Assembly: GCF_003003255.1 (NCBI RefSeq)
Contig: NZ_PVTD01000006.1
Coordinates: 62,001-126,000, forward strand
Length of the DNA: 64,000 bases
Source of the DNA: Aliiruegeria haliotis
GTDB taxonomy: Bacteria > Pseudomonadota > Alphaproteobacteria > Rhodobacterales > Rhodobacteraceae
Direction: 5' to 3'
The translations under genes were made by a program, and so were the position numbers. The notes beneath the pieces were generated by a model that worked only from the letters and a program-made list of their open reading frames with translations, did not search any database and was not told the DNA's origin. Within the stretch, counting starts at the first letter, position 1, and every line of letters begins with the position of its first letter. This document shows positions 26,018 through 34,336 of this stretch, in pieces.

Positions 26018-27244
26018 ATGCAGAAAATCGACCTCCCCGAGCGACCCGGCTGGCGCGATCAGGCGAAGGAACTCGGCTTTACATTCGCGGACATGCACGG
26101 CGAGCCCTATTGGGACGAAACCAGCGCCTACCAGTTTTCCCTGCGTCAGATCGAGGATGACATCGAGGATCCGTCGACCGAGTTACACGCGTTGTGCCGC
26201 GAAGCGGCTGCGGCGATTGTCGCCAGCGAAGAGCTGATGGAGAAACTCGGCATTCCCGAACCGCACCGCGATCTGGTCGCCGAAAGCTGGCGGCGCGGCG
26301 ATCCGGAGATCTACGGGCGGTTCGACTTGGCCTATGACGGGGCAGGTCCGGCCAAGCTCTTGGAATATAACGCAGATACGCCCACGTCGCTCTACGAATC
26401 CGCGTCGTTTCAGTGGTCTTGGCTTGAGGGCCAGATCGCCGAACAGGTGCTTCCCCCCGACAGCGATCAGTTCAATGGAATCCACGAAGCCCTTGTGGAA
26501 CGGTTCCGATCGTTGTTCGAGGAAGGGACGGATCTGCATTTCACCGCGGTCGCGAATGCGCCCGAGGACTATGCCACCGTTGAATGTATTGGCTGGGCCG
26601 CCCGGGAAGCGGGTCTTGGGGCGCATTACTGCGACCTGGACAAGATCGGGATCAGCACCGACGGGCAATTCATCGACGACGAGGATCGTGTGATCGGCAC
26701 GCTTTTCAAGCTCTACCCTTGGGAGGATCTGCTGCGGGATGCCTATGCCGACCACCTGCGCGACGCAGGTTGCCAAATGCTGGAACCGGCGTGGAAAGCG
26801 CTGCTGTCGAACAAGGGTCTGCTGCCGGTACTATGGTCGATGTTCGAGGGGCACCCGAACCTGTTGCCTGCCTTTTTCGAGGCAGATATCTCCGATGCGC
26901 TGGCCGGGCGGGGGGGCGCCACAGGGGAGAATGCCGCCGCCTTCGACCGCGCGGCGGAATCGCTCGGCGCGGGCCATGTGATCAAGCCCCTGTTTTCCCG
27001 CGAAGGCGCATCGCTTGCAATCGTGGAGGCGGGGCGCGAAACTGAAGCCTCGACGAACACCGAATATGCTGCGCATCCCCGGATCGTGCAGGCCTACGTC
27101 CCGCTTCCGGTCTTTGGCGGGTTCCGGCCGGTGATTGGTGCCTGGATCGTCGGGCAGGAATGTGTGGGAATGGGACTGCGCGAGGATCGTTCGCGGATCA
27201 CCCAGGACCTGTCGCGGTTCAAGCCGCATTTCATCGAGAACTGA
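26018..27244 (+). CDS. Glutathionylspermidine synthase-like ATP-grasp protein (YgiC/YjfC type)
   Basis: A 408-residue protein lacking the amidase domain of bifunctional GspSA, so it corresponds to the YgiC-like stand-alone synthase domain. Family marks are 'LGFTFADMHGEPYWDE', 'GRFDLAYDGAGPAKLLEYNADTPTSLYE' (in parts), 'LFKLYPWEDLL', 'WKALLSNKGLLPVLW' and 'PLPVFGGFRPVIGAWIVG'. The ATG at 26018 is preferred because AAGG precedes it; an ATG 9 codons upstream lacks a site. It is followed 17 bases later by a DUF1190 gene, the same pair as ygiC-ygiB of E. coli. Substrates are not established for this branch. Confidence 0.85.
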   Translation: MQKIDLPERPGWRDQAKELGFTFADMHGEPYWDETSAYQFSLRQIEDDIEDPSTELHALCREAAAAIVASEELMEKLGIPEPHRDLVAESWRRGDPEIYGRFDLAYDGAGPAKLLEYNADTPTSLYESASFQWSWLEGQIAEQVLPPDSDQFNGIHEALVERFRSLFEEGTDLHFTAVANAPEDYATVECIGWAAREAGLGAHYCDLDKIGISTDGQFIDDEDRVIGTLFKLYPWEDLLRDAYADHLRDAGCQMLEPAWKALLSNKGLLPVLWSMFEGHPNLLPAFFEADISDALAGRGGATGENAAAFDRAAESLGAGHVIKPLFSREGASLAIVEAGRETEASTNTEYAAHPRIVQAYVPLPVFGGFRPVIGAWIVGQECVGMGLREDRSRITQDLSRFKPHFIEN

Positions 27245-27261
27245 GCAGGAGAAGGCACGCC

Positions 27262-27846
27262 ATGAGAAAGCGTTCGAGAACCGTGGCCCTCAGCATTGTT
27301 GGCGCGACGGCCTTTGCGCTGTCGGGCTGTCGGGAGGAACAGGTCGATGCCCAGGCCTATCCCGATCTTCAAAGCTGCAAGGAAGCGGCGGCTGCCGGGA
27401 ATGGGATCCTGACGGCGGACGATTGCGAAGCCGCGATCTCCGAGGCGCAGCAACTGCATGTCGAATCCGCCCCGAGGTACGACAGCCTGGCCGTTTGCGA
27501 GGAGCAGCACGGCCAAGGGGCCTGCGGGTCAGAGGCGCAGGCCGCAAGCGGTGGGTCCGGCAGTATCTTCATGCCGCTGCTCACCGGGTACCTGATCGGC
27601 AACATGCTCAGTGGGCGCGGTGGCTATGCAAGGTCTCAACCGCTATATCGCACGGCCGACGGAAAGTTCACGAATGCATCCGGTTCCAGTGTCTATTCCG
27701 GCAATTCCGGCAAAGCGAAGCTGGGCTCCAATCAATTCACCAAGCCGGCCGCGACGGTTGGCAAGCCCCCCATGACAAAGGCTACGGCCGCATCGCGCGG
27801 CGGCTTCGGCAAGACCGGCGGGGTGCGTGGGGGCTACGGAGGCTAG
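27262..27846 (+). CDS. DUF1190 (YgiB-like) lipoprotein
   Basis: A 194-residue exported protein with a lipobox-like 'TAFALSGCREEQ' after a short basic N-terminus. 'YPDLQSCKEA', 'LTADDCEAAISEAQ', 'RYDSLAVCEEQHGQGACGSEA' provide four conserved cysteines, and 'FMPLLTGYLIGNMLSGR' is the YgiB signature. The C-terminus is rich in Gly, Ser and Lys. GAGCAGGAGAAGGCACGCC precedes the ATG. With the upstream ATP-grasp gene it makes the ygiBC-like pair; the function in the envelope is unknown. Confidence 0.82.
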   Translation: MRKRSRTVALSIVGATAFALSGCREEQVDAQAYPDLQSCKEAAAAGNGILTADDCEAAISEAQQLHVESAPRYDSLAVCEEQHGQGACGSEAQAASGGSGSIFMPLLTGYLIGNMLSGRGGYARSQPLYRTADGKFTNASGSSVYSGNSGKAKLGSNQFTKPAATVGKPPMTKATAASRGGFGKTGGVRGGYGG

Positions 27847-28133
27847 CGGGCGTTGCCGTTGATTTCGTTTGACCCGGTGGCATCGACCGGAACCCGCGTT
27901 GGGTTGCAGGGAACTGCGCCACGCAGGGTGCGCCACTGTCGCGGCCATGGATGTGACGGTGGCGGCAGCGACGCCTTCGCTTGATCCGAGGTTCACTGCC
28001 TCGAAGCTCGGTGCTGCCTTTCTGGCCCATAGGCCGGTCATTGTACTTCAAGGTCGGCGTACGTACCCAACTCGCCGCATTGGTGAGATCTGATCGGGCA
28101 ACACCGCAATGTGCCTTCGGTGTGTGGCTCTCT
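27847..28133. other. Intergenic, no gene recognised
   Basis: The gap between the convergent DUF1190 and cytochrome-like genes has short open frames on both strands but no ribosome binding sites or known product. It ends in a very strong hairpin at 28134-28171. Confidence 0.55.
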
Positions 28134-28171
28134 GCGGGTGGCCGCAAGCCCATCGGCTTGCGGCCACCCGC
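28134..28171. terminator. Perfect 17-bp stem-loop between convergent genes
   Basis: GCGGGTGGCCGCAAGCC (28134-28150) is perfectly complementary to GGCTTGCGGCCACCCGC (28155-28171) with a CATC loop. It lies 12 bases from the end of the cytochrome-like gene. There is no U tract on either side, but the stem is strong enough to act as a bidirectional terminator or a transcript-end barrier. Confidence 0.7.
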
Positions 28172-28183
28172 ACCGGCTCGGTA

Positions 28184-29752
28184 TCAGTCTGCGCCGAAGG
28201 TCAACACGATCCCGTCGTAGCTCTTGCACAACTCGCCGGTGTCATCGGCGGGGGCGCTGCACTTGGCATTGAGAATCCCCCAGACAAAATCGACGGGAAA
28301 GGCGTCATAGACCGCGCCGCCGTGCGAGTAGAACCACGCCTCGTCCGGAGCGCCTGACGCGCTTTGTTGGTACCCGAATATGTTCAGCCGCGAGATCGAA
28401 CCGACACCGGCGACGCCCGGGTTGCCGGCCGCGTTGACACTGGCCTGTGAGTGGCACGTCATGCAGGAGGCGGAGTTCACGAAACCACCCTCCGTCACCG
28501 ACGCTCCCATGAGTGTCGTTACGCCGTCGTTGGTGGTGAAACTCGTTTGCGTCCCCTTCAGCCGATAGTTGCGCCACGCGGGGTCTGCCGGATCCAGCAC
28601 CGCAGGGTCGGCATCCGTCGCAGCCGTTCCGATGCCAAGGCCATCGTAGAGCCCCGCCAGGGCATCCGTCAGCGTTTCCCCCGTGAGATCCGCCGAATAT
28701 ACCTTGCCGTAGCCCGACGGGATATCCGTGGCGGCGCCGTTCTCCGGTTCTGACAGCGGAAACGGCGGCACGTAGTTCGTCCCATGGAGCGCGCCATCGA
28801 CCTCGATCCCCCTTGCCGCATAGCCGAAGCTGTCATTGCAGCCGATGAAATCGCATCGGCCTGCGTTGGCAACGTGTTCGATCGCGTACCAGTGCCACCC
28901 CGGCAGAACCTTGGACGCGTTGGTCATTGCGACGAGGTAATACAAGCCGCTGTCGACCGGGTCTGCCCCTTCCATTTCCACCGTGATGTAGGGCGTGTCC
29001 GGGTTCTGGGGCGGGTCGAGATCCGGATCGATGAGCTTGGCATCGATCATGAAGCGCTGGTGCACCCAGTCGACCTTGACCATGACCGCGTCTTCGGGGA
29101 ACCGGACGCTGAGATCGGTCCGGTGGAAAGGCACATCCTTGCTAAGTGCCTCATTCATCGCGACGAAACGAGCCCCCAGACCTTCCTTCGTATAAAGGTT
29201 GTGCTCGAAGATGTAGCGGAGCATCGGCGCATTGCGATAGACCTGCTCTCCTTCCTCGTCGCGAAGCGCGCGGCCCGGGTCGAGCTCGTCGACGAAGGCG
29301 GGCGCATGCCGGTTGGTGGGGGTGATCTTCAGCGTCGGGGGATCCGTCCAGTCGCCGGGCGCATAGGGGCATCCGGCAGGTGGGGCTCCGGCTATCGGCG
29401 TGGACTGATCGAGAACACTCGGATCGCAGCAATCGGAATCGCCGGGCGTTGCACAGAGCGGCAGCGGAGAGGCCGGCCAAACCGTTTCGTCGCGTGCGTC
29501 GTTCCAGAACTCGTTCCGGATCGACGTCAGAAGGCTCACCCAGGCGAATGCGTCCGGGCAGGTCGCTGCCGGTGTGGCGATCCCGTTCCAGTCCACCACG
29601 CCTGCGGCTGCGGTCGGCAGACAGGCCGGGTCATCCTGCACGTAGGCTCGAAAATACATCATCTGTTCCTGCGTGGTCGGGCTTGCCGGTGCCGTCTGGG
29701 GCAACACGAGGAAACTGGCCGCGGCAATCGCGACCCCTGTGGTGAAACGCAT
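28184..29752 (-). CDS. Large periplasmic c-type cytochrome-like protein
   Basis: A 522-residue protein starting with a signal peptide 'MRFTTGVAIAAASFLVLP' that ends near 'TAPAS'. A single haem-binding motif CMTCH occurs late, near residue 435, after 'VTEGGFVNSAS'. Pairs of Cys (for example 'GDSDCCDPS' and 'AGRCDFIGCNDSFGY') may form disulphides. Central segments such as 'VMVKVDWVHQRFMID' and 'LPGWHWYAIEHV' suggest a globular domain before the haem. The start at 29752 is set by the signal peptide. I do not know its reaction; it may carry electrons or act as a haem sensor. Confidence 0.7.
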   Translation of the reverse strand: MRFTTGVAIAAASFLVLPQTAPASPTTQEQMMYFRAYVQDDPACLPTAAAGVVDWNGIATPAATCPDAFAWVSLLTSIRNEFWNDARDETVWPASPLPLCATPGDSDCCDPSVLDQSTPIAGAPPAGCPYAPGDWTDPPTLKITPTNRHAPAFVDELDPGRALRDEEGEQVYRNAPMLRYIFEHNLYTKEGLGARFVAMNEALSKDVPFHRTDLSVRFPEDAVMVKVDWVHQRFMIDAKLIDPDLDPPQNPDTPYITVEMEGADPVDSGLYYLVAMTNASKVLPGWHWYAIEHVANAGRCDFIGCNDSFGYAARGIEVDGALHGTNYVPPFPLSEPENGAATDIPSGYGKVYSADLTGETLTDALAGLYDGLGIGTAATDADPAVLDPADPAWRNYRLKGTQTSFTTNDGVTTLMGASVTEGGFVNSASCMTCHSQASVNAAGNPGVAGVGSISRLNIFGYQQSASGAPDEAWFYSHGGAVYDAFPVDFVWGILNAKCSAPADDTGELCKSYDGIVLTFGAD

Positions 29753-30092
29753 GCTGAAATCTCCATCCAAAAAACGTTGTGGACAATCGTACCACGAAGC
29801 TACGGGCGCCTGTGTTAACGGATCCCGTTCATTTTGAGTCGAAGCCGTTTGGTCCCATCGCCCGCCGCTGGTCTCCGCGAGGGTGGGCAAGACCGGTCCT
29901 TGATCCGGCGCGGACGGTTGCGCGGTGATTCGCCTTTGGCGCGGGAGGGGGCTGTGGCGCAGCTGGGGATGTGACTTTCGTGCAATAGCAGGACGCGTCG
30001 GAAACACGAAAACGACAGGAGTTATCCTCTTTGCGACGCCACTGAATCGGGTTGTCCGTCGCGTTCACGATTTCATGGAATTTTCCTTGATA
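29753..30092. other. Upstream region of the cytochrome-like gene
   Basis: About 340 bases without a convincing gene. The stretch TGCAATAGCAGGACGCG at 29981-29997 also occurs at the 3' end of the TPR gene near 53015-53031, and in both it encodes ASCYC on the minus strand, so it may be a relic of a TPR gene tail. The match is short enough to be chance. Confidence 0.4.
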
Positions 30093-30126
30093 GGCTCAAT
30101 CTGAAAGCCTACGTGGGAATTGAGCC
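30093..30126. promoter_or_regulatory. Inverted repeat upstream of the 40-residue membrane protein
   Basis: GGCTCAAT (30093-30100) and ATTGAGCC (30119-30126) form an 8-bp perfect inverted repeat 41 bases before the small gene. TTGATA at 30088-30093 could be a -35 hexamer with TACGTG 17 bases later. It may be an operator or a leader hairpin. Confidence 0.35.
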
Positions 30127-30166
30127 CGGTGAGAGGCGGGGTTCTTCCCTATTGTTGGAGGTTGCG

Positions 30167-30289
30167 ATGCTGACACGCGACGACATGATCCGCGAATACC
30201 GTTCGCGCGCCGGGACATTTCCCGCGCTGCTGCTGGTCTATGGTGTTCTTGTCAGCACGCTGGCGCTGTCGGCAAACGCCATTCTGTAG
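30167..30289 (+). CDS. Small single-pass membrane protein, 40 residues
   Basis: A short frame, MLTRDDMIREYRSRAGTF followed by the hydrophobic 'PALLLVYGVLVSTLALSANA' and ending in Ile-Leu, so an N-terminal charged segment and one membrane helix. TTGGAGG six bases before the ATG is an excellent ribosome binding site, and a stem-loop with GTGTTTT follows 45 bases after the stop, so it looks like a complete monocistronic unit. I do not recognise the family. It is isolated between the cytochrome-like gene and the ABC cluster. Confidence 0.6.
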   Translation: MLTRDDMIREYRSRAGTFPALLLVYGVLVSTLALSANAIL

Positions 30290-30334
30290 GCAGGCGACAG
30301 GCGCAGAACACTCAATCAGAGCCGTGGCTTTGCC

Positions 30335-30364
30335 GGACGCACCCCGAGGGTGCGCCCGTGTTTT
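30335..30364 (+). terminator. Intrinsic terminator after the small membrane protein gene
   Basis: GGACGCACCC and GGGTGCGCCC pair with one mismatch around a CGA loop, followed by GTGTTTT. It fits rho-independent termination on the plus strand. Confidence 0.7.
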
Positions 30365-30456
30365 GGCGTTTCATCATCTTCACCAGACACCGGGCGCTTC
30401 GCCGCTGGGCGGCAGGATGTGCCGGCAGCGACGAGCCGTTCGGGTCGGGGTGACAA

Positions 30457-32118
30457 TCACGGGTCTGCAGCCTCGCCGATATTGTCGACACCGCGTTCTT
30501 CGAGCACCGTGGAAAGCCACTCCGGGTCCATTTCCGGCACGGAGGACAGCAGCAGATCGGTGTAGGGATGGTGCGGCGGGGTGAACATCTCGTCCTTGGG
30601 GCCCTGTTCGACCACCTTGCCGTGTTGCATCACGACCACCTCGTCGGCAATGGAACGCACCGTCGCCAGATCGTGGGTGATGAACATGTAAGCAAGGCCA
30701 AGCTCGTCCTGAAGCCTGTCCAGCAGCTTCAGGATACCCTCCGCCACGAGCTGGTCGAGCGCGCTGGTGACTTCGTCGCAGATGATGAACTCCGGCTCGG
30801 CGGCCAAGGCGCGTGCGATCCCGATCCGTTGCTTCTGTCCACCTGAAAGCTCTGGCGGATAGCGGCTGTAGAACTTGGCCGGGTCGAGTTCGATCAGGTC
30901 CAGAAGCTCGTCGACACGCTGCTTCAGCGCCGAGCCATGCAGCCCGCCGTAAAACTGCGCCGGCCGGCCGATGATGTCGCTGATCCGGACCTTCGGGTTC
31001 AGCGCCGTGTCCGCCATCTGGTAGATCATCTGCGCCTGTCGCAACTGGTCGCGGGTGCGGTCCTTGTAGCGCGGTGGCAGCGGCTCGCCCTTGCACATGA
31101 TCTGGCCGCTCATCGGCGGCAGCAGACCGGTGATGCAGCGCGCCGTCGTTGACTTGCCGGAACCGGATTCGCCCACGACGGCCACTGTCATGCCCGGGTA
31201 GATGTCGAAGGAGACGTCATCCAGAACCTTGACGCCACCTGTGTAGGCCGCATCCACGTTCTGGACCGAGATCAGGGGCTGCGAGCCGTCTGTCGGGCGG
31301 TGGCGTTGCGGCGAGTTGAAGCTTCGGACCGCCCAGAGGCTCTTGGTATAATCCTCCTGCGGACTGTCGAGCATCACCTGCGTGGGGGCCTGTTCGACCT
31401 CCTCGCCCTTGAGCAGAACCTTGATCGTGTCGGCCATCTGCGCCACCACGGCCAGGTCGTGGGTGATGTAGATCGCGGCCGTGTCGAACTGGTCCACGAT
31501 GTCGCGGATCGCGGCGAGAACCTCGATCTGGGTGGTCACGTCGAGCGCCGTGGTCGGCTCGTCGAAGATGATCAGATCCGGCCGGCACGACATGGCCATG
31601 GCCGTCATTGCCCGCTGCAACTGCCCGCCAGACACCTGGTGGGGGTAGCGGAAACCGATCTCTCCGGGGTTGGGAAGGCGCAGGCGCTCATAAAGCTCCA
31701 TCGCATCTTCCTGTGCTTCCAGCCGTTTCTTGATCCGGTAGTGAACCGGCGCCTCCGTGTGCTGGTCGATGATCTTGTGGGACGGGTTGAACGAGGCCGC
31801 CGCCGATTGCGCGACATAGGCGATGCGCGAGCCGCGCAGGGCACGCCGCTCGGCTTCCGAGGCTGTCGTCAGTTCCATCCCGTCGAACTCGATCGAGCCA
31901 TCGGAGATACGCGTGCCGTCGCGGGCATAGCCCATTGCGGCGGCACCGATGGTGGACTTGCCCGCACCACTTTCGCCGATGAGGCCCATGACCTCGCCGC
32001 GGTGCAGGGTGAGATCCACGCCCTTGATGATCGGCACCCAGGTCTCGTCGGAATAGCCCTCGATCTTGAGATCCTTGATCTCGAGCAGGACGTCCGCATC
32101 CTTGAACTTGTCGTGCAT
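30457..32118 (-). CDS. ABC importer ATPase with two nucleotide-binding domains (oligopeptide/opine type)
   Basis: A 553-residue fusion of two OppD/OppF-like ATPases. Walker A sequences are 'GESGAGKST' near residue 50 and 'GESGSGKST' near 325; signatures are 'VSGGQLQRAMTAMAM' and 'LSGGQKQRIGIARALA'; Walker B sequences are 'LIIFDEPTTALD' and 'FIICDEVTSALD'. The fused form is like GsiA/DdpDF-type importers. It starts one base after the DppC-like gene stop. With the two permeases and family 5 binding proteins it makes a complete importer. Confidence 0.95.
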   Translation of the reverse strand: MHDKFKDADVLLEIKDLKIEGYSDETWVPIIKGVDLTLHRGEVMGLIGESGAGKSTIGAAAMGYARDGTRISDGSIEFDGMELTTASEAERRALRGSRIAYVAQSAAASFNPSHKIIDQHTEAPVHYRIKKRLEAQEDAMELYERLRLPNPGEIGFRYPHQVSGGQLQRAMTAMAMSCRPDLIIFDEPTTALDVTTQIEVLAAIRDIVDQFDTAAIYITHDLAVVAQMADTIKVLLKGEEVEQAPTQVMLDSPQEDYTKSLWAVRSFNSPQRHRPTDGSQPLISVQNVDAAYTGGVKVLDDVSFDIYPGMTVAVVGESGSGKSTTARCITGLLPPMSGQIMCKGEPLPPRYKDRTRDQLRQAQMIYQMADTALNPKVRISDIIGRPAQFYGGLHGSALKQRVDELLDLIELDPAKFYSRYPPELSGGQKQRIGIARALAAEPEFIICDEVTSALDQLVAEGILKLLDRLQDELGLAYMFITHDLATVRSIADEVVVMQHGKVVEQGPKDEMFTPPHHPYTDLLLSSVPEMDPEWLSTVLEERGVDNIGEAADP

Positions 32119-32119
32119 G

Positions 32120-33184
32120 TTATTGCTCCTTCAGGCCGGAAGTCCGGAACAGCATCCAGTCGACGACGAAATTGACCGCCACGGTCAGCAGCGCGATGGC
32201 CGCTGCCGGGATCAGCGGGGTGATGTCTCCGAAAGAGATGAGTGTCGCGTTTTCACGCACCATCGATCCCCAGTCGGCCGTGGGCGGCTGGATGCCAAGG
32301 CCAAGGAAGCTGAGCCCCGCGATCAGCAGGAACACGAAGCAGAACTCCAGGCCAAACTCGGCGATCAGCGGTGCCGTGGCATTGGGCAGGATCTCCCGAC
32401 GGATCAGGTACCAGTCCTTCTCCCCGCGCAGTTTCGCCGCTTCGATGTAGTCCATGACGACGATATTTCCAGCCACCGCGCGGGTCAGACGGAATACCCG
32501 TGGCGAGTAGATGATGGCCACAACGACCACGATCACATGCAGGCCGGTTCCAAAGATCGACAGCATCAGCAGCGCGAAGATCAGCGAGGGAATGGACATG
32601 ATCACGTCCGCCACGCGTCCCATGAGCTGGTCGAACCACCCCCCTTTCACAGCGGCCAGAAGCCCCGCGAGGGCGCCCATGAAGAAGGCGAGGAGCGTTG
32701 CGACAAGCGCCAGTCCGACCGAGTTGCGCGCGCCGTAGATGATCCGGCTGAACATGTCACGGCCAAGCTGGTCGGCCCCCAGCAACATGTTCTCGTCCGG
32801 TGGAGCGAATGCCTGGCCGATGATCTCGGCCTCGCCGTGTGGTGCGATCCAGGGCGCGAAGATACCGGCGATGGCATAGGTGAAGATCACGAACATGCCG
32901 AAGGCGGCCGTGAGCGGCGCCGTGCGCAGCTCTTTTGCGAGCCCGGGCTTCGAGATCAGGATCAGGAACTCCCGGAAGGCATAGGATGTGCCTGCCGCCA
33001 GCGCGAGAATGAAGGACGCGGTGGCGACGAAGCGCAGGGCGCCGGCCCCGCCGATGATCCCCAGCACGAAGGAGACCAGCGTCAGTGAAAACAGCAGCAT
33101 GAAGACATTGCGCTGCTTGTAATAGGCCGCAAGGCAGGAGGCTGCGATCAGGGCCGTGTAATAGATGATGACGAAACTGCTCAT
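32120..33184 (-). CDS. ABC importer permease, DppC/OppC-like
   Basis: A 354-residue permease. It differs from typical DppC in having extra N-terminal membrane helices ('MSSFVIIYYTALIAASCLAAYY'), then the classic segment 'PHGEAEIIGQAFAPPDENMLLGADQLGRDMFSR' (shown only in part) and the EAA loop 'DYIEAAKLRGEKDWYLIRREILPN'. It forms a dimer with the DppB-like subunit. The gene lies 10 bases after the DppB-like gene and one base before the ATPase. Confidence 0.93.
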   Translation of the reverse strand: MSSFVIIYYTALIAASCLAAYYKQRNVFMLLFSLTLVSFVLGIIGGAGALRFVATASFILALAAGTSYAFREFLILISKPGLAKELRTAPLTAAFGMFVIFTYAIAGIFAPWIAPHGEAEIIGQAFAPPDENMLLGADQLGRDMFSRIIYGARNSVGLALVATLLAFFMGALAGLLAAVKGGWFDQLMGRVADVIMSIPSLIFALLMLSIFGTGLHVIVVVVAIIYSPRVFRLTRAVAGNIVVMDYIEAAKLRGEKDWYLIRREILPNATAPLIAEFGLEFCFVFLLIAGLSFLGLGIQPPTADWGSMVRENATLISFGDITPLIPAAAIALLTVAVNFVVDWMLFRTSGLKEQ

Positions 33185-33194
33185 GATTCCGCCC

Positions 33195-34151
33195 TCACTT
33201 CGGATGCCGCAGGCGCGGGTTGGTCAGGATTGCCCCGACGTCGGCCGCGAGATTGAGAAGGATGAAGGTCGCTGCGAAGATCAGGCAGCAGGCCTGCACC
33301 ACCGGGAAGTCGCGCTTGGCGACCGCGTCGACCAGCAACTGGCCGATGCCCGGATAGACGAAAACGACCTCGACGAGCACCACGCCGGTGATGAGATAGG
33401 CGAGGTTCAGCGCCACCACGTTGATGATCGGCGCCCATGCATTGGGCAGGGCGTGCTTCACGATCACCTTCCAGGGCGGGGTGCCCTTGAGCCGTGCCAT
33501 TTCGATATAGGGAGAGGCCAGGAGGTTGATGATCGCGGCGCGCGTCATCCGCATCATGTGCGCGGTCACCACGAGCACCAGCGTCAGCATTGGCAGGAAG
33601 GCCCTGTGGAGGAGCTCCAACAGGCCCATGTCACCGCTGAGGCTTGAAATGGCCGGGAACATTGTTGCCCGGACAGCGAGGAAGAGGATGAGGACGTAGC
33701 CGAGGAAGAACTCCGGTGAGGAGATCGTCGTCAGCGTCATGACGTTGGCGACCCGATCGAAGATCGTGTTGCGGTAGAGCGCGGTGAAGACACCCAGCAG
33801 GATGGAAATCGGCACGGCAATCACCGCGGCGTAGGAGGCGAGGAACAGCGTGTTGACGAAACGATCCGAGATAGCGTCGCTCACCCGTTCGCCGGACACC
33901 AGCGACACACCGAAATCGCCCGTCACCGCGCCGCCGAGCCACTCGAAGTAGCGAACGAACGCAGGCCGGTCGAGGCCCAGTTGCTCCCGCATTGCCGTCA
34001 CGGTTTCCTCGGTTGCGCCCTGTCCGAGCACCGCTTCCGCGATATCGCCCGGCAGGAGCTCCACCGCGAAGAAGATCAGTACCGATACCACGAGAATGGT
34101 GCCGAGACCGAGACCCAGTCGTTTGAAGACCAGCCTGGTGAGGTCGCCCAT
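33195..34151 (-). CDS. ABC importer permease, DppB/OppB-like
   Basis: A 318-residue permease with six or so helices and the DppB signatures 'FFAVELLPGDIAEAVLGQGATEE' (partly given), 'MTRAAIINLLASPYIEMARLKG' as the EAA loop, and the C-terminal 'VEVVFVYPGIGQLLVDAVAKRD'. It follows the binding-protein gene after a 185-base gap with a strong stem-loop, which may lower its expression relative to the binding protein. Confidence 0.94.
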   Translation of the reverse strand: MGDLTRLVFKRLGLGLGTILVVSVLIFFAVELLPGDIAEAVLGQGATEETVTAMREQLGLDRPAFVRYFEWLGGAVTGDFGVSLVSGERVSDAISDRFVNTLFLASYAAVIAVPISILLGVFTALYRNTIFDRVANVMTLTTISSPEFFLGYVLILFLAVRATMFPAISSLSGDMGLLELLHRAFLPMLTLVLVVTAHMMRMTRAAIINLLASPYIEMARLKGTPPWKVIVKHALPNAWAPIINVVALNLAYLITGVVLVEVVFVYPGIGQLLVDAVAKRDFPVVQACCLIFAATFILLNLAADVGAILTNPRLRHPK

Positions 34152-34296
34152 TTGTCCCTCCGAAGCTCCGCCCGGCGACCAGCCGCCCGAGGCGTGTTTC
34201 TTGTTGTGAAAACGGCGCCGCCCCTGCGTCGCGTGTGGGGAGCGCCTTCCGTGGCCTGGCCGTCAGCTCGGTCGCACAGTGCCATCGGAGCAGAAA

Positions 34297-34322
34297 GCCC
34301 CGGCGCTAGACAGCGCCGGGGC
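34297..34322 (-). terminator. Stem-loop between the binding-protein and permease genes
   Basis: GCCCCGGCGCT (34297-34307) and AGCGCCGGGGC (34312-34322) form a perfect 11-bp stem with an AGAC loop 14 bases past the binding-protein stop. This is the usual place for a hairpin that stabilises binding-protein mRNA and limits read-through into the permeases. Confidence 0.6.
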
Positions 34323-34336
34323 AGTGAGTGATCGGA

